A stretch of 64,000 bases of DNA from Sergeia podlipaevii (GCA_030849805.1 JASANZ010002271.1:1-64000), one strand, 5' to 3'. Positions 8,277 through 18,212 are shown, numbered from the stretch's first letter. The notes: generated by a model from the letters alone, not told the origin. Program-made: numbers and translations.

Positions 8277-9009
8277 ACGTATCGACTGCAACAATATTGT
8301 ATAATATGTATCTGCTGAAGTACGTGTGTGTGGGAATGTGTTTTCTATATAGACAATGGACGTAAAGTTGCACGACTAAGTGTTCATTTGTGTAAATGAA
8401 ACACACAAAAATATATATGAGAGAAGAGTAAATGAACAGGAGAGGAGCGGAACATCAGGATCATAATCAAAATCACACTAATAATATAAAGCTATAAGGT
8501 CTCCTTGCATATACGCTACAACACTGGCAGCGCATGCACTGAGATCCCGTGATGATAAACATGTAAGTTGTTTCCTTGGCTAGAGTAAAAAGAGTCCGCA
8601 CTTTCTTGCATGGAATAGAAAGCAAAAAAGGGTAACTGACGATACAGCAAATACCACTTGTGCAATCGAAAGTAAAACAGTAAAATTATCAGGATCCCAA
8701 TGCATCCAAGCACAGTTCAATAATACATACAAAGTAAACAGAAAGAAGTGTCACAACTTAGGCACAAACGTGGGTTGCAATTACACCGCAAATTACCAAG
8801 GAGCCCTTGCTTCTTCACTGAAGTGCCTCTGGCATTGCTTCGTCACGCAGGGAGATGGCCCCCCCCCCCACACCCCAACCCGCCATTGGAAGTTGTGTCA
8901 AGGCTGCTGCGATGCGTCAACAATCTTTCACCTATTGGAGAAGAGTGATTTTGCAAATAAGAAGATATTTTTTTCCTTTTCCTCATTTTTAATGATTCTA
9001 TTTTTCTAG
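8277..9009. other. non-coding, possible strand-switch region
   Basis: It lies between minus-strand coding to the left and the plus-strand gene array to the right. It holds a minus-strand pyrimidine tract near 8429-8456, a run of 11 C at 8859-8869, and a plus-strand T-rich tract with AG at 9008-9009. No gene is supported. Confidence 0.5.
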
Positions 9010-9741
9010 ATGGGAATGTCCGCCCGCGAACGGCTTCTTAGATATTATAAATTGTACAATCCTGGTGCTATTGCTTCTATTGACACAATTTTAACAGTGT
9101 ATAAGGGGCGAGAGGAAGAGATTTTTCCTCTTTTAGAAGAAAAGTATGGTCCGGAGCCTCCACCAGAAGAACGTCGTGAGCTTTACCCGTCAGAGTTTGC
9201 TCGTGATCACGAAGGTAGTAGTAGCAGGAGACACGAAAATGGCATGGACTCTCTCATCAACCGCCTTACCAAGGCTCTACGCAGTAAAACTGAAGAATGT
9301 TTACTTCTGGCAGAAAGATTGTCAAATGCGAATCAAGAATGCGTGCGTCTGTCACGCTCTTCAACGGTGCAGCGCCTGGAAAAGTGTGTGCAAAGTATAC
9401 GGAGGGACAAGACGGTCCTACGAATTGAAAATGAGCAACTTCAACAACTTGTTGCAACAAACACAGATAAATGTATGATGTTGGCCGAACAATTGTCAAA
9501 GGAACGTGAAAAGCGTATTGAATTGCAAGAAGAAATAGGAAGTTTGCAGCTACAGCTTCGTGAACCAAGTAGTAGGCACGAGTTTTATTCAATCATTCAT
9601 GAGTGCGAGGAGAGGATCAGAGCTACTTTTGAGGCTCGTATTGCGGATGTGGAGCATGAGTTTGAAGCTCATTACAAGGATGCACTCAGAAAGATAGTTA
9701 ATCGAGATGAAGTCATTGCTGCGTTTCGTGAAAATGATTAG
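9010..9741 (+). CDS. coiled-coil protein with kinetoplastid YNP...KYGPEP N-terminal module
   Basis: The 243-residue protein opens with a compact module (about residues 4-55: RLLRYYKLYNP, a Val/Tyr-Lys-Gly-Arg-Glu-Glu stretch, then KYGPEP). I recognise this module from many conserved trypanosomatid proteins of unknown function, often at the start of coiled-coil proteins. Residues 80-240 are largely helical with heptads rich in Leu, Glu and Arg (LEKCVQSIRR, LQQLVATN, LQEEIGSLQLQL). No catalytic motif or membrane segment is seen. The likely splice acceptor AG (9008-9009) touches the ATG, so either the spliced leader provides the whole 5' UTR or translation starts at the second Met (9016), which fits the module equally well. 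A cytoskeletal or scaffold role is a guess. Confidence 0.85.
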   Translation: MGMSARERLLRYYKLYNPGAIASIDTILTVYKGREEEIFPLLEEKYGPEPPPEERRELYPSEFARDHEGSSSRRHENGMDSLINRLTKALRSKTEECLLLAERLSNANQECVRLSRSSTVQRLEKCVQSIRRDKTVLRIENEQLQQLVATNTDKCMMLAEQLSKEREKRIELQEEIGSLQLQLREPSSRHEFYSIIHECEERIRATFEARIADVEHEFEAHYKDALRKIVNRDEVIAAFREND

Positions 9742-10139
9742 TTCAAGACTATGTAGGCAGTGTGGAGGTGACCATATTTTACTTATTTTTATTTGTTTAT
9801 TTACACAATGTTGTTGGGTTTTATAAAGATGTCTACCATTTCAGTACGACTCAATCGTACGCTTATTGTTTGTGCTTTCAACTTTATGTTCCAAGTGTGA
9901 AACCAGGATATACATTTTCCTTCTATGATTACCTTTTATTTTGGTTTTTTCTGCCGCGCTACTATTTGTGAAAAGTGATCACATTGGTAAGTTTTTTTTC
10001 GCATATTTGTGTTTTGCTACCTTTCTGTAATTATCGACTTCTTTTTTTTTGTTGTTTCTTTCACTCATCTTTGTAGATTAGCCACAAATCTCTCAGACGT
10101 GGAGGTGTGAAATCCACTGAGCATAAATAGAAAAACACC
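9742..10139 (+). other. intergenic UTR sequence
   Basis: AT-rich. A T-tract at about 10031-10074 followed by AG at 10075-10076 is the likely splice acceptor for the next gene, giving a 5' UTR of about 63 nt. Nothing else is seen. Confidence 0.6.
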
Positions 10140-11324
10140 ATGCGACAGCGACGAGGTTTGAAGGTTGATGACCAAGAAAAAGTGTCCATATTTTCAAAAG
10201 TTTCCTCGGTTGATATTTTTCCTAAGCCAAAGGAAGATTACCGCCGTGAACAAACTGCAGCAGGAAGCTATGTGAGCATATTAACTATTTCTTTGCTAGC
10301 AACTCTCGTGCTTTGGGAAACAGTTTCGTATATTGTAGGGCGAAATGCCTACTCTAGCGAGCTTTCAGTCGACAATAGTTCGGACGATGAGATGGTGGTA
10401 AACATTGATATTATTTTTCCCCGTACAGCTTGCCATTCACTAAGTGTGGATATTCTTGATGCAACTGGCACACGACACTTCAACATCACTTCCGGGGTTT
10501 TCAAAATCCCACTTAATCATTATGGGAATGCAGTTTTTACTGGAACACTACCGAACCATGATGAAGGTCAAGTCACGAACAACGGTCCCCAATGCACCAA
10601 ATGTTTTCTTGACTCGGATGCATCTCGAATATCTGCAAAGAAGGACAGGGATGGAGGGCTTCACTCCTCGTATTGCTGCAATACATGCGCAGAGGTGCTG
10701 GCAGCCTATTCTGTTGCGGGGCTCACGCCGCCTCTATTAAACGTGGTTCCGCAGTGTCTTGAACAGCTGTCTGTTGGGCAACCTGGATGTCGTGCAGTCG
10801 GCAATCTAAAGCTACACAAGGTAAATGCGGCAATCGTATTTGGGCCAAAGCGTTCTGGCATAAGATATCTTTTGACAGATGTGCTCCAGTTTGACGCCAG
10901 CCATACTATTGAGCGATTTTCTTTTGGCGATTCCAGTGTTTTGCGGTTTTCACGACAGAAAAGTGTTTTTCCTCTTCAAGGAAAAAAATTTGTAAGTCCT
11001 TCATTTTCAGAAATCAGGTACTTTTTGAAGGTTGTGCCTACAACTTATAGCATGAAGCGAAACTTCAGCGCCAACGCGAAGACATACGAATATAGTGCAC
11101 AGGTGAGTCATCGTGCTGTTCCAATAGGTGGAACTGGTGGTGCAATTCCAGGGGTGCTTTTTGGAGTTGACCTTTCACCTATTCAGGTGAACAATTTTTT
11201 TGAAAGACCATCATTCGGTCATTTTATTGTTCGTCTTTGCGGCATTGTTGGTGGTCTTTTTGTGATGCTAAGCGTCGTTGATAGTGCTGTTAGCCGTATC
11301 AGGAAGTGGTGCTATGATGTATAG
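10140..11324 (+). CDS. ERV46/ERGIC3-like ER-Golgi cargo receptor
   Basis: The 394-residue protein has the family layout. A short cytosolic N terminus contains the KVSSVDIFPKP stretch typical of ERGIC proteins. The first membrane segment spans about residues 43-65, a large lumenal domain follows, and a second membrane segment lies at about 363-383 before a short tail. In the lumenal domain the Cys signature CTKC ... CCNTCAEVLAAY matches the conserved CCNTC(E)DV motif of Erv46/ERGIC3. The region GGTGGAIPGVLFGVDLSPIQV before the second membrane segment also matches (FFYDLSPI-type region). In other eukaryotes Erv46 works with Erv41 in COPII/COPI vesicles as a receptor cycling between ER and Golgi. 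Length agrees with the family (about 380-420). The gene is more AT-rich than its downstream neighbours. Confidence 0.9.
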   Translation: MRQRRGLKVDDQEKVSIFSKVSSVDIFPKPKEDYRREQTAAGSYVSILTISLLATLVLWETVSYIVGRNAYSSELSVDNSSDDEMVVNIDIIFPRTACHSLSVDILDATGTRHFNITSGVFKIPLNHYGNAVFTGTLPNHDEGQVTNNGPQCTKCFLDSDASRISAKKDRDGGLHSSYCCNTCAEVLAAYSVAGLTPPLLNVVPQCLEQLSVGQPGCRAVGNLKLHKVNAAIVFGPKRSGIRYLLTDVLQFDASHTIERFSFGDSSVLRFSRQKSVFPLQGKKFVSPSFSEIRYFLKVVPTTYSMKRNFSANAKTYEYSAQVSHRAVPIGGTGGAIPGVLFGVDLSPIQVNNFFERPSFGHFIVRLCGIVGGLFVMLSVVDSAVSRIRKWCYDV

Positions 11325-11701
11325 CAATTCAAGATTCAATATCTTGTAGCAATTCCGATTATTTTGCGTACGTTTTATTATTATTATTATTATTGTATTC
11401 TTCGAACAATAATTACACACAAAAGGGATAAGTAGTGAAAGAAGGATATATATAAATTTTTAAATAAGCACGTTCTCTGTATGGTTGCTACTTCGCATAT
11501 TCATGCTATATATAGAATAAAACAACATGAGTTTATATTTGTCTACTCTCTGCTTTTTTTTTTTTTCAAGTACGCAGTACTGAAGTTTTTTTAAAGAAAA
11601 GCGAAGGAAAATTGTACTTTGGGAGAAATACTTGTATATCGTAGCAGCACACACGCATTGAGTGTGCATTTATACAACCGCAGAAAATCAGAGTAGGATT
11701 C
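11325..11701 (+). other. intergenic UTR sequence
   Basis: Contains a short TTA repeat near 11378-11394, TA-rich sequence, and a T-tract at about 11553-11566 with AG at 11569-11570, the likely acceptor for the next gene. No coding signal. Confidence 0.6.
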
Positions 11702-12628
11702 ATGTTCTGTACACATGCATTGCGGGATGTGGGGCCCCATGCCCTGAAATTACCAGCACAGCTTCCAGACTGGGCTATCAAAAAGCCAAATCGCCTTGCT
11801 GAGTTTCTCGATCACACCGGGGATAAGATGATGAAGATGGCTCAGCGTACAATTTACTTTAGCAACCGCCTCATGGGTATTCAGCCACCTGAAAGTCTGT
11901 ACCGCGTCCCTCGCCTGTTGTGTGTCAGTGGTAAGCGGCCTTCCGTAATGGACAACTGTTTTATTGCCCCAAGCGCACTCGTTTCAGGTGATGTTCGTGT
12001 GGGCCGTAAGAACTACATTGGATACAACACTGTAATCCGCGCCGAAGAGGGAGAAACAGTGTTCGTGGGTGAAAGCTGTAACATCCAGGAGAAAGCAATC
12101 GTTACAGGCAATACAACAGTTGGAAAATGGTCTACCATTGAACCAATGGCGATTGTGGAGTCAGCGGACATAGCATCGTGCTCTTTTGTTGGCGCAAACG
12201 CCATTGTTATGAAGGGCAGCCGCATAGAATCTGGAGCCATGTTGTGTGCAACAAGTGTCCTGCAGGCTGGAGCAATTATTCCATCAGGGGAAATGTGGGC
12301 AGGCAACCCGGCAGAAAAGGTGGCCAACCTTTCTGAAACAGAGAAAGAGCAGATTGTGAAGGCAGCCAAGCATCTGGTTCTTTTGGCTATAGAGCATCAC
12401 GATTCGTGGGAACTTACCTGGGAGGAATTGGAAAACCAGCGAGAGGCGCGAGAGATATACGCAAGGTGTGTTGAGAACAACCGAGAGTTGAGGGTCAAAG
12501 CCATGTACATCAAGGAGCCACCACGTCCTAATCGCAAGAAGATGGGCATAAAGACGCCAAAGGAGATAATGGATGGTACAGAGGATATGCCTCCTCTTAT
12601 GGAGAGTAACATCGGGGGTTTCGAGTAA
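11702..12628 (+). CDS. gamma-carbonic-anhydrase-like left-handed beta-helix protein (non-catalytic)
   Basis: The 308-residue protein has an N-terminal extension (about 80 residues, basic, probably including a mitochondrial targeting part). A left-handed beta-helix of hexapeptide repeats spans about residues 83-205 (APSALVSGDVRVG, IGYNTVIRA, VGESCNIQEKAIV, VGANAIVMKG, WAGNPAEKV). A charged helical tail follows. The layout and the WAGNPA ending match the gamma-CA family, whose members in many protists and plants form a domain of mitochondrial complex I. The three His zinc ligands expected near QEKAIV and TIEPMAIV are absent (E, P and V-type residues stand there), so carbonic anhydrase activity is unlikely. 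A structural complex I role is the most likely reading, but it is inferred. Confidence 0.85.
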   Translation: MFCTHALRDVGPHALKLPAQLPDWAIKKPNRLAEFLDHTGDKMMKMAQRTIYFSNRLMGIQPPESLYRVPRLLCVSGKRPSVMDNCFIAPSALVSGDVRVGRKNYIGYNTVIRAEEGETVFVGESCNIQEKAIVTGNTTVGKWSTIEPMAIVESADIASCSFVGANAIVMKGSRIESGAMLCATSVLQAGAIIPSGEMWAGNPAEKVANLSETEKEQIVKAAKHLVLLAIEHHDSWELTWEELENQREAREIYARCVENNRELRVKAMYIKEPPRPNRKKMGIKTPKEIMDGTEDMPPLMESNIGGFE

Positions 12629-13332
12629 TTGGAACCACAGAATAGTCTATTTAGATTCGTAGTGGCTCATAGTTTTCTTTGTCCTATTGGCGTTTGCATA
12701 GAAGTGAGAGTGTGGCAACGTCAGGTCAACAAGGAATACCTTCAATGAATGACAAATTATAGCGGAGCTTTCCTCGTCATTGTCGCTGTAAGGCACAATG
12801 GTAAGCAAAAATGCCATTGTGCAGTAGTGTTTATGATCATAGTATCGATTAGCAGCATGCTGTATAGTTTTTATTGTACTAGTAAGCACGCCTTGGTAGG
12901 GAAGAGTTTGGACGTATACAAATAGTTCCGTTTCTTTTTTATCTTTGCCTGACAGAGTCCTTTTGTCACTTATACATAGTAGTAGAGTACTGCGAACGTA
13001 GGAGAGATACTTGAAGGCAACAAAAAGTAGTCACTTAACAAATGGTGTCGGTAAAGGAGAAAAAAATGCACCTGTACCGTAGTTCTTGTTACTCTTTGTG
13101 GTTGGTCCTGAACGAACTGTGGTTTTATCTTTTTTTTTACCTGATAATTGAGTTTTCTCTCTTTTTCAAAATTCTTTTCCTTCGTTTTGCTATTGTTGTT
13201 GTTGTTGCTGCTGTTACTTCACTGTTTTCTTCATTGTCTATCTCAGTTTGGTTTAACAATAGTAGTAGTGTATATATACATCGTTAGCAATATCATTCGA
13301 ATCTCATCAATATTTTGCAGGGGTGAAGCACA
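12629..13332 (+). other. intergenic UTR sequence
   Basis: About 700 bp. The second half is strongly pyrimidine-rich (about 13128-13240, with GTT repeats near 13193-13212). AG candidates for the ABC gene lie at 13245-13246 and 13319-13320. No gene seen. Confidence 0.6.
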
Positions 13333-14235
13333 ATGAATCTATCTGAGCCTGTGATTTCGTGTGACAATATTCACAAAACGTATCTTCTTGGCGCTGAAGG
13401 TGTAACTGCTTTGCGTGGGGTTGATGTAGATGTAAAGGACGGCGAGCTTCTCGTCATTTATGGAACAAGTGGTGGTGGTAAAAGTACATTACTCAATCTC
13501 TTGGGCACGATTGATACTCCCACGAAGGGAAACCTGTTTCTTTTCGGACGGCGTGTTACTGAGCAGACCCCTGACTCGGAGCTCGCACACATCCGCTGCA
13601 AGCGTATCGGTTTTGTGTTTCAGTCATTCAACTTACTATCTACCATGAGCGCTATTGATAACGTTTCACTCCCCATGCTGATTAGTGGGACGCTGCCTGC
13701 CTCAGAAATTAGGAAAAAGGCGACACAACTTTTGGAGAGCGTTGGGCTAGGCCACCGATTGGAGCATGTCCCTTCCATGCTGTCTGGTGGAGAGCAGCAG
13801 CGTGTCGCAATAGCACGATCATTGGCAAATGATCCCGATATTCTTTTTCTTGATGAACCTACAGGAGATCTCGATACCAGAAACACGCTTATTGTTTTGA
13901 ATATCTTACTCACGTTAAATCGTCAGCGAGGCCTATCCATGGTTATGGTCACTCATGATGTCTACATAAAGCAGTATGCTAACCGTTCCATCTATCTTCG
14001 CGACGGCCGAGTTCATGATATAGAGGAGATTCCACTTTCTGTGCGCACAAGGGCGTGGGAAGAGCTGCAGACATCCTTGGCAAACTACTCAAGTGGGAAT
14101 ATTGTGCAAGAAGGAGCTATGAGCGAAGTCCGAAACCCTGAGGACTACAGCACGCACTGCGCGCAGTGCCCATTCAATGTTGATGAAGATGAAGAAATGC
14201 AACAAGTTGTCGAAACGCTGTTTGGTGCCCGTTAG
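13333..14235 (+). CDS. stand-alone ABC ATPase, LolD/MacB-like (ABCH type)
   Basis: The 300-residue protein is a single nucleotide-binding domain: Walker A GTSGGGKST (residues 44-52), Q-loop in FVFQSFNLL, signature LSGGEQQR (about 151-158), Walker B DILFLDEPTGDLD (about 168-180) and the H-loop MVTHD (about 203-207). The FQ-x-FNLL and EPTGDLD stretches are typical of the LolD/MacB/FtsE group. There is no transmembrane domain. Kinetoplastids have a small ABCH subfamily of this kind. The last 60 residues contain CAQC and an acidic patch and are not part of the fold. All catalytic residues are present, so ATPase activity is expected. The partner membrane protein and substrate are unknown. Confidence 0.9.
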   Translation: MNLSEPVISCDNIHKTYLLGAEGVTALRGVDVDVKDGELLVIYGTSGGGKSTLLNLLGTIDTPTKGNLFLFGRRVTEQTPDSELAHIRCKRIGFVFQSFNLLSTMSAIDNVSLPMLISGTLPASEIRKKATQLLESVGLGHRLEHVPSMLSGGEQQRVAIARSLANDPDILFLDEPTGDLDTRNTLIVLNILLTLNRQRGLSMVMVTHDVYIKQYANRSIYLRDGRVHDIEEIPLSVRTRAWEELQTSLANYSSGNIVQEGAMSEVRNPEDYSTHCAQCPFNVDEDEEMQQVVETLFGAR

Positions 14236-14736
14236 ACTTTAGTTTGGGTATGGTGTGCAATATTGTTCCTCTATCTTTGTGTTGTCTTTGTGTGCGTTAT
14301 TTTTTCCCCCTCTTGGGCATTGCTTTGGTGGCTCAGGATGATTTATTGTTATTGAGTTTAGATTTGCTATCGCATCACTTCATCTTATTTTTGCTTTGTG
14401 TGCTTGCTTTCCTAAAGCGCTGTGCGTGTCCTGCACATGTTCACTGTAAAGGAAATATGTAGGTGTCATGGAGATTGGTGTACAACCTCTATACTGTTTG
14501 ACTTGCTTTCCTTATATCTCTTGTGTCTGTTAATGAGAATCCAAACTTAGTCGTACTGTTGTACATGCGTTTACTCACAATCACAATCTTACTGCATCAT
14601 GTTGTTGTATTGGGTGCCGACTCACCATTTCATTTCTTTTTGCCTCTTGTAATTGCTCTTTCACTTTCTCTCCTTTTCTCTTTTTTCTTTCTTTGAAGTA
14701 TGGGGAACTAGATGCTGGGAAAAATCAATCATAGCA
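14236..14736 (+). other. intergenic UTR sequence
   Basis: T-rich. A pyrimidine tract at about 14634-14694 is followed by AG at 14697-14698, giving a 5' UTR of about 38 nt for the next gene. The open frame upstream of 14737 (TTG at 14653) lies within this tract and is not coding. Confidence 0.65.
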
Positions 14737-17646
14737 ATGGAAGGCTTGCTTCCGGCGAATGGCCGCATTTGTGACGTGTGCTGCGAGGCATTCAAGTTCA
14801 AGCTGTCACGTTTTGGGGGAATATTTGTGTGCTGCTGCGGGCGGCGCCAAGATCTTTTGAAGGTCATTCATGGCTACGGAGAGGAGTTGAGAAGAGGATG
14901 CAATACGAGGCTTGGCTTTGTCCCTTGCATTGATAGCCCAACGGTTCACGGTACTAGCACAGTCAAGGTTGTCGCAGTGGAGCTAAATTTTGAAGAACAG
15001 GCTGTAGACACTGTTTTCCACAACTTTCCTGTAAATGAAATAAGGGCTGCGTTTGAGTTGCTGCCGTTGTGTGTGAAGGAGCAGGGTGCATTAGTCGGCG
15101 GAAACATGATTAGGTTCGCCTGGGGGCTAGTCGACACACTTGTTGAGGAACTACAAGCTGTTGCCTCTGGTGCTGTATGGGAACGAAGATTTTTTGTAAA
15201 TGCCCCAGCGCTCCCTCTACTGCATGAACTACCCGAGGTAGCTCGGATGTGTTCTTCTACCAGAGCAGATTTGATGGCACAGATACCGCATCAGCTGAGA
15301 AGCGTTCTTCGCAGGCACCAGCTAGAAGGGGTTGACAAGGTGCTATCTTTCAATGGCAGGGCACTGATTGCTGATGACATGGGTGTTGGCAAGACTCTCG
15401 AAGCATTAGCTGTAGTGGGAGCCCTGCGCGCGTATCCTCTACTGATTGTTTGCCCATCAGCTCTGAAGTATATGTGGGTGGAGGAGGTCGAAAAGTATCT
15501 TCATCTGCACGTCAGCGTCCATGACATTCATTTGGTGAACGGGTGCAATGACGCGCTGGCCGTAGGTGACACCCCGAAGGTTGTTATCGCTAGCTACCAC
15601 ATGGCTGCTGTGCTAAGAGCCCAGCTTCTTGAAAGGGATTGGAAGTGTCTTGTGTGTGATGAAAGCCATCTCCTGCACACTAATGTCGGCGGTAGCGATG
15701 CGCTGTACACACGAGTACTGTGTGAGGTGGGAAGGCGCGCCAAATACTGTATGTTTCTTACTGGTACCCCAGCGTTGAATTCGCCGTTCGATATGTACAA
15801 TCAAGTGAACACTCTTCTTCCTGGGTGTCTAGGAGGCTCTCGTTGGCACTTTGCACTGCGTTACTGCCACATTCACTTAACACCGTATCTGAAGATACTG
15901 GAGTGTGTGAGACCGGTTGAATATGCGTCATTCTTACGGGAGTTTTGCATGATACGCCGGTTAAAAATAGACGTACTCGACCTTCCTTGCAAATCCCGCG
16001 TCGTACTTCGCGTGTCTGGCAACTGCTCGTCAGTGGAGTATAAAGCTGGTTCAATACAGATCTTTCAGGAGCAGTACTCTAAGGCATGGAGACAAAAGCA
16101 GCGTGGTATTTTGGAAGTTATTGACTACTGTTGCCAAAAATACAATAGTTTTGTCTGCTTTGCGCATCATGTGCACTTGATAGATACCTTGGAAGCGTTT
16201 CTTAGAAGAAGAAAGGTCAGCTTTATACGGATCGACGGCCGTGTTGCGCCGCAATTGCGTGACGACTTGCTTCGCCAGTTCCAGGATGGCGCAAAGCGGG
16301 TGGCTCTCGTTGGAATAACTGCTTGTGCAGTAGGTATATCACTGGCCACTGCGCCATGTGCAGTGTTCTGTGAGCTTCCTCCAGATGCGGCGTGGATGAG
16401 TCAAGCCGAAGACCGTCTGCATCGCCCAGGTCAAAGGCAAGAGGTTACAGTACTGTATTTGATAGGCGCGCACTGTGTATTTGATGTGGAGCATTTTTCA
16501 CGACTGTGGAGTAGCTATAATTGCACACATCGCATTATTGACAACTCCGACCTTGCGTTTTCCTTTGGTAGTGTGGCACGTGCTGGGGTCGGCACCACTG
16601 AACACTCCGGAGAAGGTGTCGAGCTGCCTGCTAGTGTATTGTGCGCACCTGCGCCTCCTCTCGACCCTCCATTTATGTTCACTGTGAGCAAGAATACTGG
16701 CCGAATACACGTCAAGAGCGGTTGTCATGAAGAGGCATCTGGATACTACGTTTCCTTCTCACCAAGCGAGGCAACAGAGTGTGTGAGGCTGCGCTCTGAC
16801 CCTGTTTGGGAAGCGCTGTCCCATTTTATGGACTCTTTTGATAGTCATTCACCTTTTTATCGAAGGCAGATCGTGTTGCGCGGTGTGTGGCTACCCAGCA
16901 AGTTTCGTTGGAAGGAACAAATCCATGTGGTTTCTGGAAGTTTCTCACGCTATCAGAAACTTCCCGTTAGTTTAGGCTGGGGTTTCTGGTGGGTTATCCG
17001 AAGGCACTACTTCCCGTCGAGGCAGTACTTTGGGTTCTTAGGATGGTACGATGGACTCAAACCCAGGTGCTTAAACTGCGGTGCAGTACAGGCTGCACAC
17101 GCCACCATGGCTCCTGGAGCATTGGCAGAGGTCGATGACGATACAGTTCTTTTTTGTGACGGCCAGTGCAGGCGGGATTTCTACATAAGACGATCTGGCG
17201 GGGCACTTCGGCGCAATATTGCTGCTGCTGATAGTGGCGTTTGCGCAAACTGCCACGTAGATTGCGAGAGATTGTGTGCCGTTGCAGCCAGTTGCTTGAC
17301 TAAACGGGAACGCGAAGAAACTGTGCGGCGATGTCATCCTCAGCTACTTGAATTTCCCAATCTTTTCCGCAATTTTGTTCAAAACCCAATCCCAGGAAAC
17401 TGCTGGCATGCAGATCACGTCGTTGCCGTCGCTTTAGGAGGTGGTGAGTCGTCATTGGAAAATGTGCAAACTCTATGTATTGCCTGTCACGCCCACAAGA
17501 CCCGAGAGGACATACATGCAGTGAAGCGGCTCCAAAATCGTACTATGACGTCGCGAGTTGATCCCGTAACTACTGTTGATGCTGCAGCAGGCATTCTAAG
17601 AAGCGGTGGTGTTACTAGATCGCGAGCAACACACCGGAAACTATGA
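14737..17646 (+). CDS. SNF2-family DNA translocase with C-terminal HNH nuclease (ZRANB3/SMARCAL1-like)
   Basis: The protein has 969 residues. I chose ATG 14737 because the upstream frame lies before the splice acceptor. The N terminus has a Cys cluster (CDVCCEAF ... CCCG). The SNF2 motor follows: DDMGVGKT (about 212-219), a DESH box (about 307), LTGTP, then the second lobe with RIDG and AEDRLHRPGQ. The C terminus (about 775-930) has Cys pairs CLNCG, CDGQC and CANC. It ends in an HNH core, CWHADHVVAVALGGG with N-x-QTLC-x-x-CH (about 888-917). SNF2 plus HNH is the signature of ZRANB3, which remodels stalled forks and cuts DNA. All motor and HNH residues appear intact. No PCNA-binding PIP box or NZF was clearly identified. 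Nuclear function in replication-stress repair is inferred from the family. Confidence 0.9.
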   Translation: MEGLLPANGRICDVCCEAFKFKLSRFGGIFVCCCGRRQDLLKVIHGYGEELRRGCNTRLGFVPCIDSPTVHGTSTVKVVAVELNFEEQAVDTVFHNFPVNEIRAAFELLPLCVKEQGALVGGNMIRFAWGLVDTLVEELQAVASGAVWERRFFVNAPALPLLHELPEVARMCSSTRADLMAQIPHQLRSVLRRHQLEGVDKVLSFNGRALIADDMGVGKTLEALAVVGALRAYPLLIVCPSALKYMWVEEVEKYLHLHVSVHDIHLVNGCNDALAVGDTPKVVIASYHMAAVLRAQLLERDWKCLVCDESHLLHTNVGGSDALYTRVLCEVGRRAKYCMFLTGTPALNSPFDMYNQVNTLLPGCLGGSRWHFALRYCHIHLTPYLKILECVRPVEYASFLREFCMIRRLKIDVLDLPCKSRVVLRVSGNCSSVEYKAGSIQIFQEQYSKAWRQKQRGILEVIDYCCQKYNSFVCFAHHVHLIDTLEAFLRRRKVSFIRIDGRVAPQLRDDLLRQFQDGAKRVALVGITACAVGISLATAPCAVFCELPPDAAWMSQAEDRLHRPGQRQEVTVLYLIGAHCVFDVEHFSRLWSSYNCTHRIIDNSDLAFSFGSVARAGVGTTEHSGEGVELPASVLCAPAPPLDPPFMFTVSKNTGRIHVKSGCHEEASGYYVSFSPSEATECVRLRSDPVWEALSHFMDSFDSHSPFYRRQIVLRGVWLPSKFRWKEQIHVVSGSFSRYQKLPVSLGWGFWWVIRRHYFPSRQYFGFLGWYDGLKPRCLNCGAVQAAHATMAPGALAEVDDDTVLFCDGQCRRDFYIRRSGGALRRNIAAADSGVCANCHVDCERLCAVAASCLTKREREETVRRCHPQLLEFPNLFRNFVQNPIPGNCWHADHVVAVALGGGESSLENVQTLCIACHAHKTREDIHAVKRLQNRTMTSRVDPVTTVDAAAGILRSGGVTRSRATHRKL

Positions 17647-18212
17647 ACCACAGTCAGAGAGCAGTAACAAAACACAAGGGTGGTGCATAGAGCTTTTTTT
17701 TTTCATTGGGTACGCAGCCTTGCTGTTTTATTTTCAAAATTGAGTGTTGTTTATTATAAAAATGACTGGGGGATAGAAAGAAAGCGGGTTTTTGTTCAAC
17801 ATTTGCCTCATATTCTACTTACTAAAACAAAACTGTCTTTTTGCATATCCTTTTTTTTTTTTGGCAACTTTGCAGCTTGGTTGTTGTATCATAGTGCCAC
17901 AATATTGTCACATCTTTTCACACAAACATACCTGAGAAACTGTTTTCAGATCTTTGCTGCTCCATTCAGTGGTTATATTTTGTTTTGTTTATGCTTGCAA
18001 CCATGTGTCTGCACACTTTCTGGGACTAAGAACTCTCAATTCCCTATCTTTTTCTTTCATTTCACATCTTTTTTTCTTCTTGTCATAACATTAGAAAGTT
18101 GAGTAAGCTCTGCAGCCATCACTAGTGAATCCTTATTACTGTGAGGCTCACGCCGCTCAGTGAATAGTGCGACGACGTTTCCAACGTCTTCAGCATTGTG
18201 GCAAGTGTACTC
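17647..18212 (+). other. intergenic UTR sequence
   Basis: T-rich with several pyrimidine tracts. The last one, about 18040-18090 with AG at 18093-18094, is the likely acceptor for the kinase gene. The open frame at 17680-18102 is low-complexity UTR. Confidence 0.6.

Noticed and set aside
14653..14736. Upstream extension of the SNF2-HNH frame
   Set aside because: Begins with TTG and lies within the pyrimidine tract; splicing at 14697-14698 removes most of it.
17680..18102. 140-codon plus-strand frame between SNF2-HNH and GCN2-like genes
   Set aside because: Phe/Leu/Ser-rich translation of pyrimidine tracts; UTR.
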